A DNA stretch of 37,103 bases from a bacterium (GTDB lineage Bacteria; Armatimonadota; Zipacnadia; Zipacnadales; UBA11051). Below the pieces are notes generated by a model. It was not told the origin of the DNA. It did no database searches and saw only the letters and a list, made by a program, of their open reading frames with translations. The stretch spans positions 1-37,103 of the forward strand of contig JAUVVY010000040.1 of the NCBI GenBank assembly GCA_030604405.1, in the 5' to 3' direction. Both the position numbers and the translations under genes were made by a program. Every line of letters starts with the position of its first letter. The first letter of the stretch is position 1. Below are positions 23,135 to 31,478 of the stretch, in pieces.

Positions 23135-23163
23135 TTTGTATCAGAAAATCGGCCAAAATGCAA
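23135..23163 (-). promoter_or_regulatory. predicted promoter for the zinc-ribbon gene
   Basis: On the minus strand TTGCAT (23163-23158), 17 nt spacer, TACAAA (23140-23135), about 30 nt before the ATG. Only moderately close to consensus. Confidence 0.45.
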
Positions 23164-23465
23164 GTGCCTTGCCTCGAAATGCTGCATCTTTTCTCACTAA
23201 TTGGCGTATTGCTTTCCTGTCTGTGTGAACGCACCGCCACTTCTCAGCCCACGAGGACGCCGCCTGGGCACTTCCGCGCCATCCGGAGCACCCATGTCCA
23301 GAATATATAGCAATCCTCCTCGGAAATCAAGGCCCCGGTCGTCAACGCATCGGCCTCATGCCTGATTGTCTCCGCTACTTCGCCCTTGCCTGATCGACTC
23401 CGGGAGCCAGATCACACAAGAAAAGAAAGAAAAAGATGCTTTGCCTGCAGGAATACGTTTATCCC
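23164..23465. other. gene-free spacer upstream of the prepilin gene
   Basis: About 300 bp between the zinc-ribbon promoter and the prepilin promoter. No open frame with family features, repeat or strong hairpin was seen. It is less GC-rich than the coding flanks. Confidence 0.5.
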
Positions 23466-23493
23466 TTGTCGAAAATGGGTAAAATGTTATAGT
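23466..23493 (+). promoter_or_regulatory. predicted promoter for the prepilin-like gene
   Basis: TTGTCG (23466-23471), a 16 nt spacer and TATAGT (23488-23493) lie just ahead of GGAGG (23512-23516) and the ATG at 23525. Confidence 0.5.
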
Positions 23494-23524
23494 GGATCCT
23501 AGAAGAGCTACGGAGGTAATGGAG

Positions 23525-24184
23525 ATGTCGCGAACACGCTTGCGCAGTATCTCTGGATTCACGCTGATTGAACTGCTGGTGGTGATCGCAATAATCGCGA
23601 TCCTGGCGGCGATCCTCTTCCCGGTTTTTGCCCGGGCTCGCGAAAAAGCCCGCCAGACTTCGTGTCTCAACAACGTCAAACAGATAACCTTAGGCCTTCT
23701 GATGTACTGCAATGACTATGACGGCAAGTATCCGGAGCGATATTACGTGATGGCGGGTCTCTCTGGCTGCAGCGGAAAGTGTTTCTGGCCCCGCGTGGTC
23801 GAGCCCTACATCCAGACCTCCACCGAGGGCTTGTGGCGCTGCCCGTCGTACCGTGAAGCACGCACCAACTGGTATTGTGGCGCTTACGCAGATTACGGGT
23901 TCAATTACAGACTGGACAACCTCATTGATGGGCAGGTCCGATGGCCCGCCATGACCGTACTGATGGGAGAAACGGCTTACTGGCACACAAGCGCCTTGCG
24001 TTGGTACGGATGGTACACCTGGTACGGGTTTAACAGCTACAATTACAACGCGCACACGTCGGGCTCACGCTACGACCACAACGGGCTCCAAAACCTCGGT
24101 TTCTGCGACGGCCATGCCAAGGCTGGCACCGAGACGGCCTTCAAAACCGCCTATGCCGCCGGTCATATCAGAATCACCAGGTAG
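23525..24184 (+). CDS. type IV prepilin-like (DUF1559-type) secreted protein
   Basis: The ATG at 23525 has GGAGG 8 nt upstream, better than the ATG at 23519 which nearly touches it. The 219-residue protein begins [20 protein letters not shown], a class III signal with cleavage after SISG and a glutamate at +5 of the mature form. The membrane helix ends in [19 protein letters not shown], very typical of Armatimonadota. The body is aromatic-rich with Tyr/Trp clusters, and the end has the family motif FCDGHAKAG. Such proteins are exported by a type II/IV pilus-like machine and are highly multiplied in these genomes; their role is unknown. No prepilin peptidase or assembly gene is close. Confidence 0.9.
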   Translation: MSRTRLRSISGFTLIELLVVIAIIAILAAILFPVFARAREKARQTSCLNNVKQITLGLLMYCNDYDGKYPERYYVMAGLSGCSGKCFWPRVVEPYIQTSTEGLWRCPSYREARTNWYCGAYADYGFNYRLDNLIDGQVRWPAMTVLMGETAYWHTSALRWYGWYTWYGFNSYNYNAHTSGSRYDHNGLQNLGFCDGHAKAGTETAFKTAYAAGHIRITR

Positions 24185-24434
24185 TGGCACCCGCACTGAC
24201 AACATAGCCCGCATTATTCATCGCCCCGTGGCTCGGGCTTCCACCCCGAGTCGTCGTTGCTGTTGCCGTTGCCTTGCGACATCACGCCGCCCGATCAGTC
24301 GAAGTGGAACCTCTTGGATTACCCAATAGAAGAAATCCGCGTTCTACTCTGCAACTTTGCATGCTGGCAACTAAAGTAGATTTCCTCCCCCCCTAGTAAG
24401 AAAGCCCGTAGTATCAGGGGTTGGCGGCGTCGGC

Positions 24435-24506
24435 GGGGATTTACTCCCCTAGAGCAAAAGGCCGATTTGACCCCCCTCAGCGGGCGCTTGCTGAGGGGGG
24501 TCAAAT
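24435..24506. repeat. long perfect hairpin plus smaller inverted repeat in convergent spacer
   Basis: The 346 bp spacer 24185-24530 lies between two convergent genes. It holds 17 nt perfect arms at 24465-24481 and 24490-24506 (core TTGACCCCCCTCAGC) with an 8 nt loop, and just before them GGGGA/TCCCC around TTTAC (24436-24450). No T-tract follows on either strand, but a stem this strong may still end transcription from both sides. The rest of the spacer shows nothing recognisable. Confidence 0.75.
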
Positions 24507-24530
24507 GACGCTGCCCGGGCCGTCCTGCGG

Positions 24531-26234
24531 TCAGAAGCTGCAGGCCAACTTTTCTTGCCACGGGGCCTCGTCGGTTAGTGCCGCGTGAAGGCGGCGGTCG
24601 AGTGCGCTGCGGTAGCGGCTTTCTCCTGGCGCGGGCCACCGCGAGCGGCCGTACTTGCCATGCAGGTGCAGCGTCTTGGTGGTCGGGTCATAGGTGGCAT
24701 CTGCGCCGCAGTAGTCCATCAGTATCCACAGCGGCACCATGCTGGTGCCCTTGTAGAACACTGGCGGCACCACCATCCAGACTTCCTCCGAGCCGAGTTG
24801 CATCGTGCGGCGGTTGAGGTCCATCTGCATCTTGAACACCGGCGCGCCAATGTGCAGTCGCTGGGCGGGCTTGTCGTAATAGACTGAGCAGCCCAGCATC
24901 TCCAGGGTCGGCCGCGCCGGCAGTAGCAGTTGCCCTTCGATCTCCACCGGCGGCACCGGCAGGTCGGCGGCCTGCCCGTTGATGATTACCTTCAGGTCCC
25001 TGTCGGCTGGAGTCAGCTTCACGTCGCCGCTCTCAGTGTGGATAATGAACTCATCATCCCAGGCGTCAGGTTTACTGTAAAGCTCCGAGAGCGTGACCAG
25101 CCGGTAGCCCTTGGCCTGCAGAGCGGGCACCATGCGTTTGACTGCCGCCACGGTTTGGCTGCGTGGGCCGCCACCGTCGTGCATCAGAATGATCGCACCG
25201 GCGCGGGCCGCAGCCATTGCGCGGTTGTATATCGCATTTGAGCCCGGCCGCCGCCAGTCACGGGTGTCGCCGGTCCACATCACGACGCTATAGCCCATGC
25301 TCTTGAGCACTCCGCGCACCCGCGAATTGACTGCTCCGTAGGGCGGCCGGAAGTACCGCGCCCGGCCCCCTGTCAGTGGCTCCACCGCCGCCTCCCAGCG
25401 CCGCACCTGCTGGCGGATGGCGGCATTGGAAAGCTTCGTGCAGTTGGGGTGTGACCAGGTGTGGCACCCGATCTCGTTGCCGTTGGCTACGGCCCGCTTG
25501 ACTATGTCGGGGTGTTTTGGCACCCAGCAGCCGAGCACAAAAAACGTCGCCCGGGCGTGATGGGCGGCCAGCACGCTCAGTATCTGCGGGGTGTAAGTCG
25601 GATGCGGCCCGTCGTCGAAGGTCAGCGCCAGCCGCCTGCGTTTGCCGGGCACGCCGCCGTGAGCGGTTGTGACGGCGGCCAGTACAATCCCCTGCAGCTT
25701 GCCGCTGATCTGGCCGCGATAGACGTACTTGATGCCACCGACACCGCTTTGAGTCAGCCAGGGCAGCGGCTTGGGCCCCTTAGGGGTCATGACCACCGGG
25801 GTGATGAAGCTGGCGGTCTGCGTAATCGGCTCTACACGATCGCCGGCGGGACTGATCTCGACGACATCGCCCGGCCGCACCGATTCGTCCGGCCTCACGA
25901 GTGCGTTATTTACTCGGAATATGGGCGGTGTGCCGCGGCCCTTGTTGAGGAGTGCGCCTGAAACATCCAGCAGGTCGCCGGGCTGCAGGGGGATATCGAG
26001 TCGCCTGGCGCAGTCGGCCACGGTGAGCGCCCTGAGCATTGGCACCGCGCGGCCATTGACCGTGGCGCGCCGGCAGTAGCCGACCGCGATCAGCAACAAC
26101 ATCGCCGCGCCGACCGCGCACAGCGCCCATGTTGCGGTCCTGCGCATCGGATCGAGCATTCCGGTGTCGCCGCTGGTGCGCTCTGGCAGGCCGGTGTCTG
26201 TAGTTTTCACTGTATCGGTGCGGCTTTCTGCCAT
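24531..26234 (-). CDS. membrane-anchored polysaccharide deacetylase with C-terminal stalk (copper amine oxidase N-like) domain
   Basis: A 567-residue protein. One membrane helix (about 34-52) follows a 30-residue cytoplasmic tail. Residues about 58-140 hold two short units (TVADCARRLDIPLQPGDLL and VRPDESVRPGDVVEI) that look like small beta-grasp or LysM-like modules. The NodB domain (about 200-385) has TFDDGPH with D208, H258 and H262 as metal ligands, RPPYG (296-300), and LMHDGGG (350-356). All catalytic positions are present, so it should remove N-acetyl groups from peptidoglycan or another glycan. The C-terminal part (about 395-530) is a copper amine oxidase N-terminal-like domain, as in the next gene upstream (26350-27153). 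Start ATG 26234 has GAGATGA just before it. Confidence 0.9.
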   Translation of the reverse strand: MAESRTDTVKTTDTGLPERTSGDTGMLDPMRRTATWALCAVGAAMLLLIAVGYCRRATVNGRAVPMLRALTVADCARRLDIPLQPGDLLDVSGALLNKGRGTPPIFRVNNALVRPDESVRPGDVVEISPAGDRVEPITQTASFITPVVMTPKGPKPLPWLTQSGVGGIKYVYRGQISGKLQGIVLAAVTTAHGGVPGKRRRLALTFDDGPHPTYTPQILSVLAAHHARATFFVLGCWVPKHPDIVKRAVANGNEIGCHTWSHPNCTKLSNAAIRQQVRRWEAAVEPLTGGRARYFRPPYGAVNSRVRGVLKSMGYSVVMWTGDTRDWRRPGSNAIYNRAMAAARAGAIILMHDGGGPRSQTVAAVKRMVPALQAKGYRLVTLSELYSKPDAWDDEFIIHTESGDVKLTPADRDLKVIINGQAADLPVPPVEIEGQLLLPARPTLEMLGCSVYYDKPAQRLHIGAPVFKMQMDLNRRTMQLGSEEVWMVVPPVFYKGTSMVPLWILMDYCGADATYDPTTKTLHLHGKYGRSRWPAPGESRYRSALDRRLHAALTDEAPWQEKLACSF

Positions 26235-26246
26235 TTCATCTCATGC

Positions 26247-26279
26247 AAGAAAAGAACCCCTGGGCGCTCAGGCCAGGGG
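26247..26279 (-). terminator. intrinsic terminator after the stalk-domain gene
   Basis: On the minus strand CCCCTGG (26279-26273 side) pairs with CCAGGGG across 9 nt, followed by the T-rich TTCTTTTCTT (26256-26247). It separates the stalk-domain gene from the deacetylase gene. Confidence 0.65.
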
Positions 26280-26349
26280 CATTCAGTCAGGGCATTAAGA
26301 CCACTTGCTGCGGCGTAAGCTTGTTCACATGGTCTCCTGAGTTGTAGGG

Positions 26350-27153
26350 CTACGTAGCGAAATTGACCAGGGCCCGCTTGTCAATTCTGTTCCAGTCAAC
26401 GCCGATGCCGAATAGCTCGCACATCGGACGCAGCGGGACATAAGTGCGGCTCTGCATGCGAACAGCTCGCCGGCCCAGGCTCTGCTTGTTGCCGTCAACG
26501 TAAATCCTGGCGCTGCCCGGAATGACCCGCACGACCATGCTGTTGCGATGCACCTCGATGTAGTTGCGGCTGGGGCCCCAGATGATGCCGCCGCCGATGT
26601 GACGCATCAGGTCGGTGAGGGTGATATAGACCCGCCCGCTGCGGACGAAGCCGTGCTTCTCCAGATCGGCTTCGCGGCCGTTGAACCACACGATCTCGCG
26701 CAGGATGATCTTACGGCGCAGCTTGAAGAAGTTGGGGTCAGGCCTGGTGACTTGCTGAAACAGCGCCTGGTGGGATGTGTTGTAGATGTGCAGCGGCACC
26801 GCGCCGGTCGAGGCCAGAAGCACCTGCCCCTCGGTACAGTCAATCCGCAACTCGTGAACGCCGTCGGCCAGATCGCCGGTGTCGAGGGCGTATTCGGGCA
26901 TACTGATATCGGTCATCAGCTTGATCGCCCCGTCAACCACGAAGTTCTTCATGCCCTGGGGCATGGGGCTGGACGGCCGCAGTGTGATCTGTCCGCGCAC
27001 GGCCGCCGATGAACCCAGCGGCACCACCGGCTCGGCGGCGTTAATCGTAATGCCGAGCTGGCTGCCGGCCGAAATCGTCGTGGTGTTGGCGCCGGCGGCC
27101 ACACAAATCACGATTAGTGCTATAATGGCTGTGCCTAGCATCACTCGTTGCAT
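26350..27153 (-). CDS. secreted copper amine oxidase N-terminal-like (stalk) domain protein
   Basis: The start chosen is the ATG at 27153 (MQRVMLGTAIIALIVICVAA) behind GAGGTG, giving 267 residues with a signal peptide cut near AAGAN. A central beta-rich part (VVPLGSSAAVRGQITLRP, DLADGVHELRIDC) resembles a fibronectin or Ig-like fold. The C-terminal 110 residues, with GRVYITLTDLMRHIGGGI, MVVRVIPGSARIYVDG, and SRTYVPLRPMCELFGI, are the Cu_amine_oxidN1 pattern: a small extracellular beta-alpha domain of structural, not enzymatic, use. It has a good promoter at 27218-27247 and a terminator. It probably acts at the cell wall together with the downstream deacetylase. Confidence 0.85.
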   Translation of the reverse strand: MQRVMLGTAIIALIVICVAAGANTTTISAGSQLGITINAAEPVVPLGSSAAVRGQITLRPSSPMPQGMKNFVVDGAIKLMTDISMPEYALDTGDLADGVHELRIDCTEGQVLLASTGAVPLHIYNTSHQALFQQVTRPDPNFFKLRRKIILREIVWFNGREADLEKHGFVRSGRVYITLTDLMRHIGGGIIWGPSRNYIEVHRNSMVVRVIPGSARIYVDGNKQSLGRRAVRMQSRTYVPLRPMCELFGIGVDWNRIDKRALVNFAT

Positions 27154-27217
27154 CGCCTGAAGCACCTCTTTCTGACCTACATGCCTGCTGTCTGAGTCTC
27201 TGGAGTTGCGCAGGCTC

Positions 27218-27247
27218 ACTATAGCACAACAATTTCGGCGGAGTCAA
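27218..27247 (-). promoter_or_regulatory. sigma70-type promoter for the stalk-domain gene
   Basis: On the minus strand TTGACT (27247-27242), an 18 nt spacer and TATAGT (27223-27218), about 65 nt before the ATG at 27153. Confidence 0.68.
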
Positions 27248-27290
27248 CGCAATCCAAAAAGGCGCTGTCCGCTTTCTTAGATATCAGACA

Positions 27291-27980
27291 ATGATACCAC
27301 TTCGCGATAGCCTCAAGTCCCAGTCCACGCCGTATGTCAACATCGGCCTCATCAGCATCTGTGTGCTGGTGTTCGTGGCCCAGTTCGCGGCTGCCGACGG
27401 CCTGCTGCGCTGGGCGTTTGTGCCCCGTCACCTCGTCAGCCCGGCGGCGTGGTCCCAATATGGCGCGGGAACAATACTGCTCTCCGGCATCACCGCAATG
27501 TTCATGCACGGCGGCCTGCTGCACCTGGCCTTCAACATGCTCTTTTTGTGGGTCTTCGGCGACAACGTGGAGGACCGCCTGGGACACGGCCGTTACCTGG
27601 TCTTCTACCTGGCTTGCGGAATCATCGCGACGCTGGCCCACAGTCTGGTTACACTTTTTTCCGAAGTGCCGATGGTGGGCGCCAGCGGAGCCATCGCCGG
27701 GGTGATGGGGGCGTATTTCGTGCTGTTCAAACACGCCACAGTCCGCGCCCTGGTGCCGATATTTATCATCATCACGGTCGTGGACCTGCCGGCGGTTCTC
27801 TTCATCGGCATCTGGTTCGTATTCCAGTTTGTATCCGCACTTGGGATCATCAGCAGCCAGCCCGGGATCGCCTTCGTGGCGCATGTCGGTGGCTTTGTGG
27901 CCGGTTACCTGATGGCAAGGCCGCTGGTACGGAGACGCCGCCGGCCGCCGCCGCGTGTTGTGGACTTCCGCATCGAGTAG
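27291..27980 (+). CDS. rhomboid family intramembrane serine protease
   Basis: A 229-residue membrane protein starting MIPLRDSLKSQSTPYVN at 27291, a usual opening of bacterial rhomboids. HGGLLHLAFNMLFLWVFGDN (73-92) carries the conserved His and Asn of helix 2. The active-site serine is S132 in GASGAIAGVMGAYF, and the partner histidine H198 is in AHVGGFVAGY. About six membrane helices and an Arg-rich tail are visible. Rhomboids cut membrane proteins within or near their membrane segments; the substrate is unknown. No clear Shine-Dalgarno precedes it. It is divergent from the stalk-domain gene. Confidence 0.92.
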   Translation: MIPLRDSLKSQSTPYVNIGLISICVLVFVAQFAAADGLLRWAFVPRHLVSPAAWSQYGAGTILLSGITAMFMHGGLLHLAFNMLFLWVFGDNVEDRLGHGRYLVFYLACGIIATLAHSLVTLFSEVPMVGASGAIAGVMGAYFVLFKHATVRALVPIFIIITVVDLPAVLFIGIWFVFQFVSALGIISSQPGIAFVAHVGGFVAGYLMARPLVRRRRRPPPRVVDFRIE

Positions 27981-28150
27981 CCGATCAACGGCAGCGCGCT
28001 GGGCCGTCCGGGGCCCGCACCCGACCCCCGAAACACTTCACTGTTTTCTCCCGAGACTGTTGGGAATGGAACTATCGCAACCTGTCTCAGGTCTAATGCT
28101 ATAACAAGTAGCACGGTGGTTGATATCGTGAAGCTGGGTACAGAAGGGAC

Positions 28151-30715
28151 ATGGTTGCGATGACCAGGAAAACGAGCACGAGCATCATAGCAGTAGTGAT
28201 CATAGTGGTGGTAGGCGTGGGGGCAGCGGGGCTGTGGCTGCAGGGGGCGTCAAACGCCCAGGCCGCCGATGACGTCGCAGCGGGCAGATCCACGGGCGGC
28301 GCTTTGGACGTGGTCAATAAAGAAGGCGAGGTGGTCGGCACTTGCCCGCTCAAGCATACCGATGTGCGCGCCGAGATCTCCGGCTTCGTCGTCCGGGTGG
28401 AGGTCACCCAGAAGTTCCACAACCCCTACGAAGAGAAGATCGAGGCGGTCTATACCTTCCCGCTGTCGCAGAATGCCGCGGTTGATGACATGTTGATGAA
28501 GGTGGGCGAGCGCGAGATCAAGGGGGAGATAAAGCGCCGCGAGGAAGCTCGGCGCATCTACGAGGCGGCCAAAGAGGCCGGGCACATCGCGAGCTTGCTG
28601 GACCAGGAGCGGCCCAACATCTTCACCCAGTCGGTCGCCAACATCATGCCCGGCGAGAGCGTGGATGTGACCATCCGCTACGTGGAAGTGCTCAAATACG
28701 AGGACGGCTGGTTCGAGTTCTCCTTTCCAACGGTAGTCGGCCCGCGCTACATTCCGGGGCAGCCGACCTCCCGGCAGCCGGAGACGCCCCCACAGCTCGA
28801 AGGCAAAGTAGTGGAAGTTGAGACGCCTGAGGGTGAGAAGGAGCCGAAGGGCACTGGCTGGTTGCCGGATACCGACCAGGTGCCGGACGCCTCGCGGATC
28901 ACGCCGCCGGTAACGGTCCCGGGCACCCGCGCCGGCCACGACATCTCCATCAGCGTCAACCTGGACGCCGGCGCAGCGGTGCGCGAGCTGGATTCAAAGC
29001 AGCACGAAACCGCGACCGAGCGCGACGGCGATATCATCAAAGTCAGGCTCAAAGAGAAAGCCACTATCCCCAACAAGGACTTCATCCTGCGCTACAAGAC
29101 CGCCAGCGACGAGATCGGGGACGCGGTGTTGACACACGCCTCCGACCTCGGGGGATTCTTCACGCTCATTTTGCAGCCACCGGAGCGGGTGGCCCCGGAG
29201 CAGATCACTCCCAAGGAGATGGTCTTCGTCCTCGATACCTCCGGCTCGATGAACGGGGAGCCGATCGAGAAAGCCAAGCAGACAATGTTCCATTGCCTGG
29301 CCAATCTCAACCCGAAAGATACCTTTAATCTCATAACCTTCGCCGGCGATACCCACATTCTGTTTGATAAGCCGGTGGCGGCAACTAAGCAGAATGTCGA
29401 GAAGGCCCAGGACTTCGTCAAGAGCCTTAAGGGCCGCGGGGGCACGGAGATGATGAAGGCGATCCGGGCCGCGCTTGAGCCCTCAGATTCGCAGGAGCAC
29501 ATGCGCATCGTTTGCTTCATGACCGACGGCTTTGTGGGCAACGATATGGCGATAATTGACGAAATCCAGCGCCATCCCAATGCCCGCATCTTCTCCTTTG
29601 GCGTCGGCAGTTCGGTCAACCGCTTCCTGCTCGACAATATGGCGAAGGCGGGACGCGGCGAGGTGGACTACGTGACACTCAACACGGCCGGGGAAGACGT
29701 AGCCAAGCGTTTCTACGAGCGGCTGCGCAATCCGGTGCTGACTGACATTGAGATAGACTGGGGCGGACTGCCGGTCACCGAGCTATATCCGGAGCGCATT
29801 CTGGACCTGTTCAGTGCCAAGCCGGTAGTTGTGTACGGGCAGGCTCTGAAGGCGGCCAGCGGGCAGATCACGCTGCGCGGCAAGGTGGCAGGCCGGCCCT
29901 TTGAGCGCAAGATCGCCGTAGAATTGCCGGACCGCAAGCCTGAGCACGAAGTCCTGGGCCCGCTGTGGGCGCGGCAGAAGATCGAGCACCTGATGAACCA
30001 GGACTGGCGAGGCATGCAGGAGGGCAAACCGCGCACGGACATCAAGGAGCAGATTGTTGACCTGGGCCTGAAATTCCGACTGGTCACCCAATATACCTCG
30101 TTCGTGGCCGTCGAGTGGATGGTGATCACCGAGGGCGGCGAGGCGCGGAGAGTGCCGGTGCCTGTCGAGATGCCCGAGGGAGTGAGCTATGAGGGTGTGT
30201 TCGGGGATAGCATGAAGTTGGGCGTGTATTCTGCGAGGAGACTTTCCAGCCGGGCATATGCGCCGACAGCCGGGCCAGCGGGACCAGTCGGGCGGCCGCG
30301 TGCGAGCGGCAGGGGAGCCGTGGACTACATCCAGGACGACGTGTACGATCTCGCCGACCGTGAAGCTCGGGAAGAGAAAATGACGCCCGGGGAGAAGCGG
30401 GAGTTCCGACTGAAGAACCGCCTGGCGGACGAACTGCAAGGCCTGGCCGAGAAGGTCGCTCAGGAAGGCCAGAACGGCAACCTGACCACCGCCGATGGTG
30501 TCGAGGTCAAGGCCGGCCTGGTCGAAGTGCAAGTCTGGCTGAGCGATGCTTCGGATGAGAATCTGGCGAAGCTGAAAGAGCTTGGCTTGCAGATACTGGG
30601 GCAGGCCAAGAGCGTCAAGATGGTAATCGCCAAACTGCCGGTGGAGAAGCTGGAAGAGCTGGCGGTGCTGGACTTCGTGGTGCGGGTGGAGCCGGTGCCT
30701 GCCGCCGGTGGGTAA
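28151..30715 (+). CDS. VIT and von Willebrand factor A domain protein, membrane-anchored
   Basis: The reading frame opens at 28151 (MVAMTRKTSTS) with AAGGG only 2 nt before; the ATG at 28160 is better spaced. Up to 854 residues. A membrane helix or uncleaved signal lies at about 10-30. The VIT domain (about 60-195) has ISGFVVRVEVTQKFHNPYE, VYTFPLSQNAAVDDM, EARRIYEAAKEAG and the RPNIFTQSVANIMPGE block. The vWA domain starts at MVFVLDTSGSMNGEPIEKAK with the MIDAS DTSGS at 362-366. It resembles inter-alpha-trypsin-inhibitor-like proteins and bacterial sortase-target-like proteins, but no LPxTG or C-terminal anchor is present. The last 80 residues form a compact extra domain. Function unknown; likely a surface adhesion or assembly factor. 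Confidence 0.88.
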   Translation: MVAMTRKTSTSIIAVVIIVVVGVGAAGLWLQGASNAQAADDVAAGRSTGGALDVVNKEGEVVGTCPLKHTDVRAEISGFVVRVEVTQKFHNPYEEKIEAVYTFPLSQNAAVDDMLMKVGEREIKGEIKRREEARRIYEAAKEAGHIASLLDQERPNIFTQSVANIMPGESVDVTIRYVEVLKYEDGWFEFSFPTVVGPRYIPGQPTSRQPETPPQLEGKVVEVETPEGEKEPKGTGWLPDTDQVPDASRITPPVTVPGTRAGHDISISVNLDAGAAVRELDSKQHETATERDGDIIKVRLKEKATIPNKDFILRYKTASDEIGDAVLTHASDLGGFFTLILQPPERVAPEQITPKEMVFVLDTSGSMNGEPIEKAKQTMFHCLANLNPKDTFNLITFAGDTHILFDKPVAATKQNVEKAQDFVKSLKGRGGTEMMKAIRAALEPSDSQEHMRIVCFMTDGFVGNDMAIIDEIQRHPNARIFSFGVGSSVNRFLLDNMAKAGRGEVDYVTLNTAGEDVAKRFYERLRNPVLTDIEIDWGGLPVTELYPERILDLFSAKPVVVYGQALKAASGQITLRGKVAGRPFERKIAVELPDRKPEHEVLGPLWARQKIEHLMNQDWRGMQEGKPRTDIKEQIVDLGLKFRLVTQYTSFVAVEWMVITEGGEARRVPVPVEMPEGVSYEGVFGDSMKLGVYSARRLSSRAYAPTAGPAGPVGRPRASGRGAVDYIQDDVYDLADREAREEKMTPGEKREFRLKNRLADELQGLAEKVAQEGQNGNLTTADGVEVKAGLVEVQVWLSDASDENLAKLKELGLQILGQAKSVKMVIAKLPVEKLEELAVLDFVVRVEPVPAAGG

Positions 30716-30743
30716 CTGACGGGATAGCCTGCAGCAGAACATG

Positions 30744-30774
30744 CAATAGCCGCCACAAGCTGTGGCGGCTATTG
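30744..30774. terminator. perfect 14 bp stem-loop after the VIT/vWA gene
   Basis: CAATAGCCGCCACA (30744-30757) and TGTGGCGGCTATTG (30761-30774) are perfect complements with a 3 nt loop AGC, 28 nt after the stop codon. No T-tract follows, so it is either a terminator of weak type or a member of the intergenic hairpin set. Confidence 0.55.
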
Positions 30775-30832
30775 CTGTGGGCCTGTAACCTGGATTATTC
30801 GTGAGTGACACGCGTTGGTGAGTGATTGGGGT

Positions 30833-30880
30833 TAGGACCTTGATGACCTCTGCTCCCGTGACTACGGGTAGCTTAGGCAA
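30833..30880 (-). pseudogene. hicA: hicA remnant (first 16 codons only)
   Basis: From the TTG at 30880, overlapping the end of the second hicB, the frame reads MPKLPVVTGAEVIKVL. This matches MPKLPVVSGKEAVRAL, the start of the intact HicA at 31248-31478. After 16 codons homology stops and the frame runs on without HicA features into antisense of the VIT gene. The toxin of this copy is therefore lost. Confidence 0.8.
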
Positions 30881-31154
30881 CAGCAGCGGCCTCCCTCACA
30901 GTCAGCTTGTAAACGAGGGCTTCGGTTGCGGCGGCCATGTCAAATGATACCTGTGGGCTGTCGGGCGGAATGGGGTCGCCATCCTCCTGCAGAACCTCAA
31001 GGTATAGCTGGATCGCTTCCTCAGCCATTTGCAGTGCGTGGGGTACAGTCTTACCCCAGGTGAAACACCCGTCGAGGGCGGGAACGGAAACCGAATACCG
31101 CCCGTCCTGCTCGCGCATAAGTACCACGGTGTAAGTCAGTTCATTCTTTTTCAT
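30873..31154 (-). CDS. hicB: HicB-family antitoxin, orphan second copy
   Basis: A 93-residue protein, MKKNELTYTVVLMREQDGRY, with GGAGG upstream. YTVVLMREQDGRYSVSVPALDGC is the HicB partial RNase H-like fold, seen in the order strand, turn, strand, PxLpGC-type loop; AEEAIQLYLEVLQEDGDPIPP is its helix and conserved tail. It lacks a C-terminal DNA-binding domain. It is very similar at both ends to the HicB at 31471-31752. Its partner toxin is reduced to 16 codons, so it is an orphan that might still neutralise the other HicA. Confidence 0.88.
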   Translation of the reverse strand: MKKNELTYTVVLMREQDGRYSVSVPALDGCFTWGKTVPHALQMAEEAIQLYLEVLQEDGDPIPPDSPQVSFDMAAATEALVYKLTVREAAAVA

Positions 31155-31159
31155 CTCTT

Positions 31160-31199
31160 CAACCTCCGGGGCACCACTTACTCAGAAACTCCCCGATTA
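31160..31199 (-). pseudogene. tyrosine recombinase 3' end, second copy
   Basis: Just upstream of the orphan hicB the minus strand reads EFLSKWCPGG then stop, matching EFLSKRCPGG, the end of the recombinase remnant at 31757-31999. About 48 nt (31151-31198 and 31749-31796) are nearly identical between copies. It marks the duplication edge; the GGAGGT of this tail also serves as the hicB ribosome binding site. Confidence 0.75.
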
Positions 31200-31247
31200 G
31201 AAGGGCTAAGAACAAGTCCGGCGGGAACGTGATCTGTCACACCAACG

Positions 31248-31478
31248 CTACTTGAGCAGCCGCCGGAACTCCTCTATGGTCAAGTCCGCGTCCCGGAGAA
31301 TAGCTCTCAGGGTTCCGGGCTTCAGGTCCCTGCCCGCATGTACGGGCACCGGCACAGTCACTTTCGTTTTCGGGTGGCGGAGTATCATATGAGCGCCGGT
31401 CTGTCGCCTAAAGACGAAGCCGGCCCGCTCTAGCGCCCGCACAGCTTCCTTGCCGGAAACTACGGGTAGCTTAGGCAA
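31248..31478 (-). CDS. hicA: HicA-family mRNA interferase toxin
   Basis: A 76-residue protein starting at a TTG at 31478 with GGGAGG 8 nt upstream, inside the end of hicB (8 nt overlap). MPKLPVVSGKEAVRALERAG and the active-site block RQTGAHMILRH (catalytic histidine in GAH) are followed by VTVPVPVHAGRDLKPGTLRA. This is the complete double-stranded-RNA-binding-like HicA fold. HicA cuts mRNA in a ribosome-independent way and is blocked by HicB. Antitoxin-before-toxin order and overlap give coupled synthesis. It appears intact. Confidence 0.9.
   Translation of the reverse strand: MPKLPVVSGKEAVRALERAGFVFRRQTGAHMILRHPKTKVTVPVPVHAGRDLKPGTLRAILRDADLTIEEFRRLLK

Noticed and set aside
29783-30880. 365-codon minus-strand open frame beginning MPKLPVV
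   Set aside because: Only the first 16 codons are hicA-derived; the rest is antisense to the VIT/vWA gene, so it is recorded as a hicA remnant.
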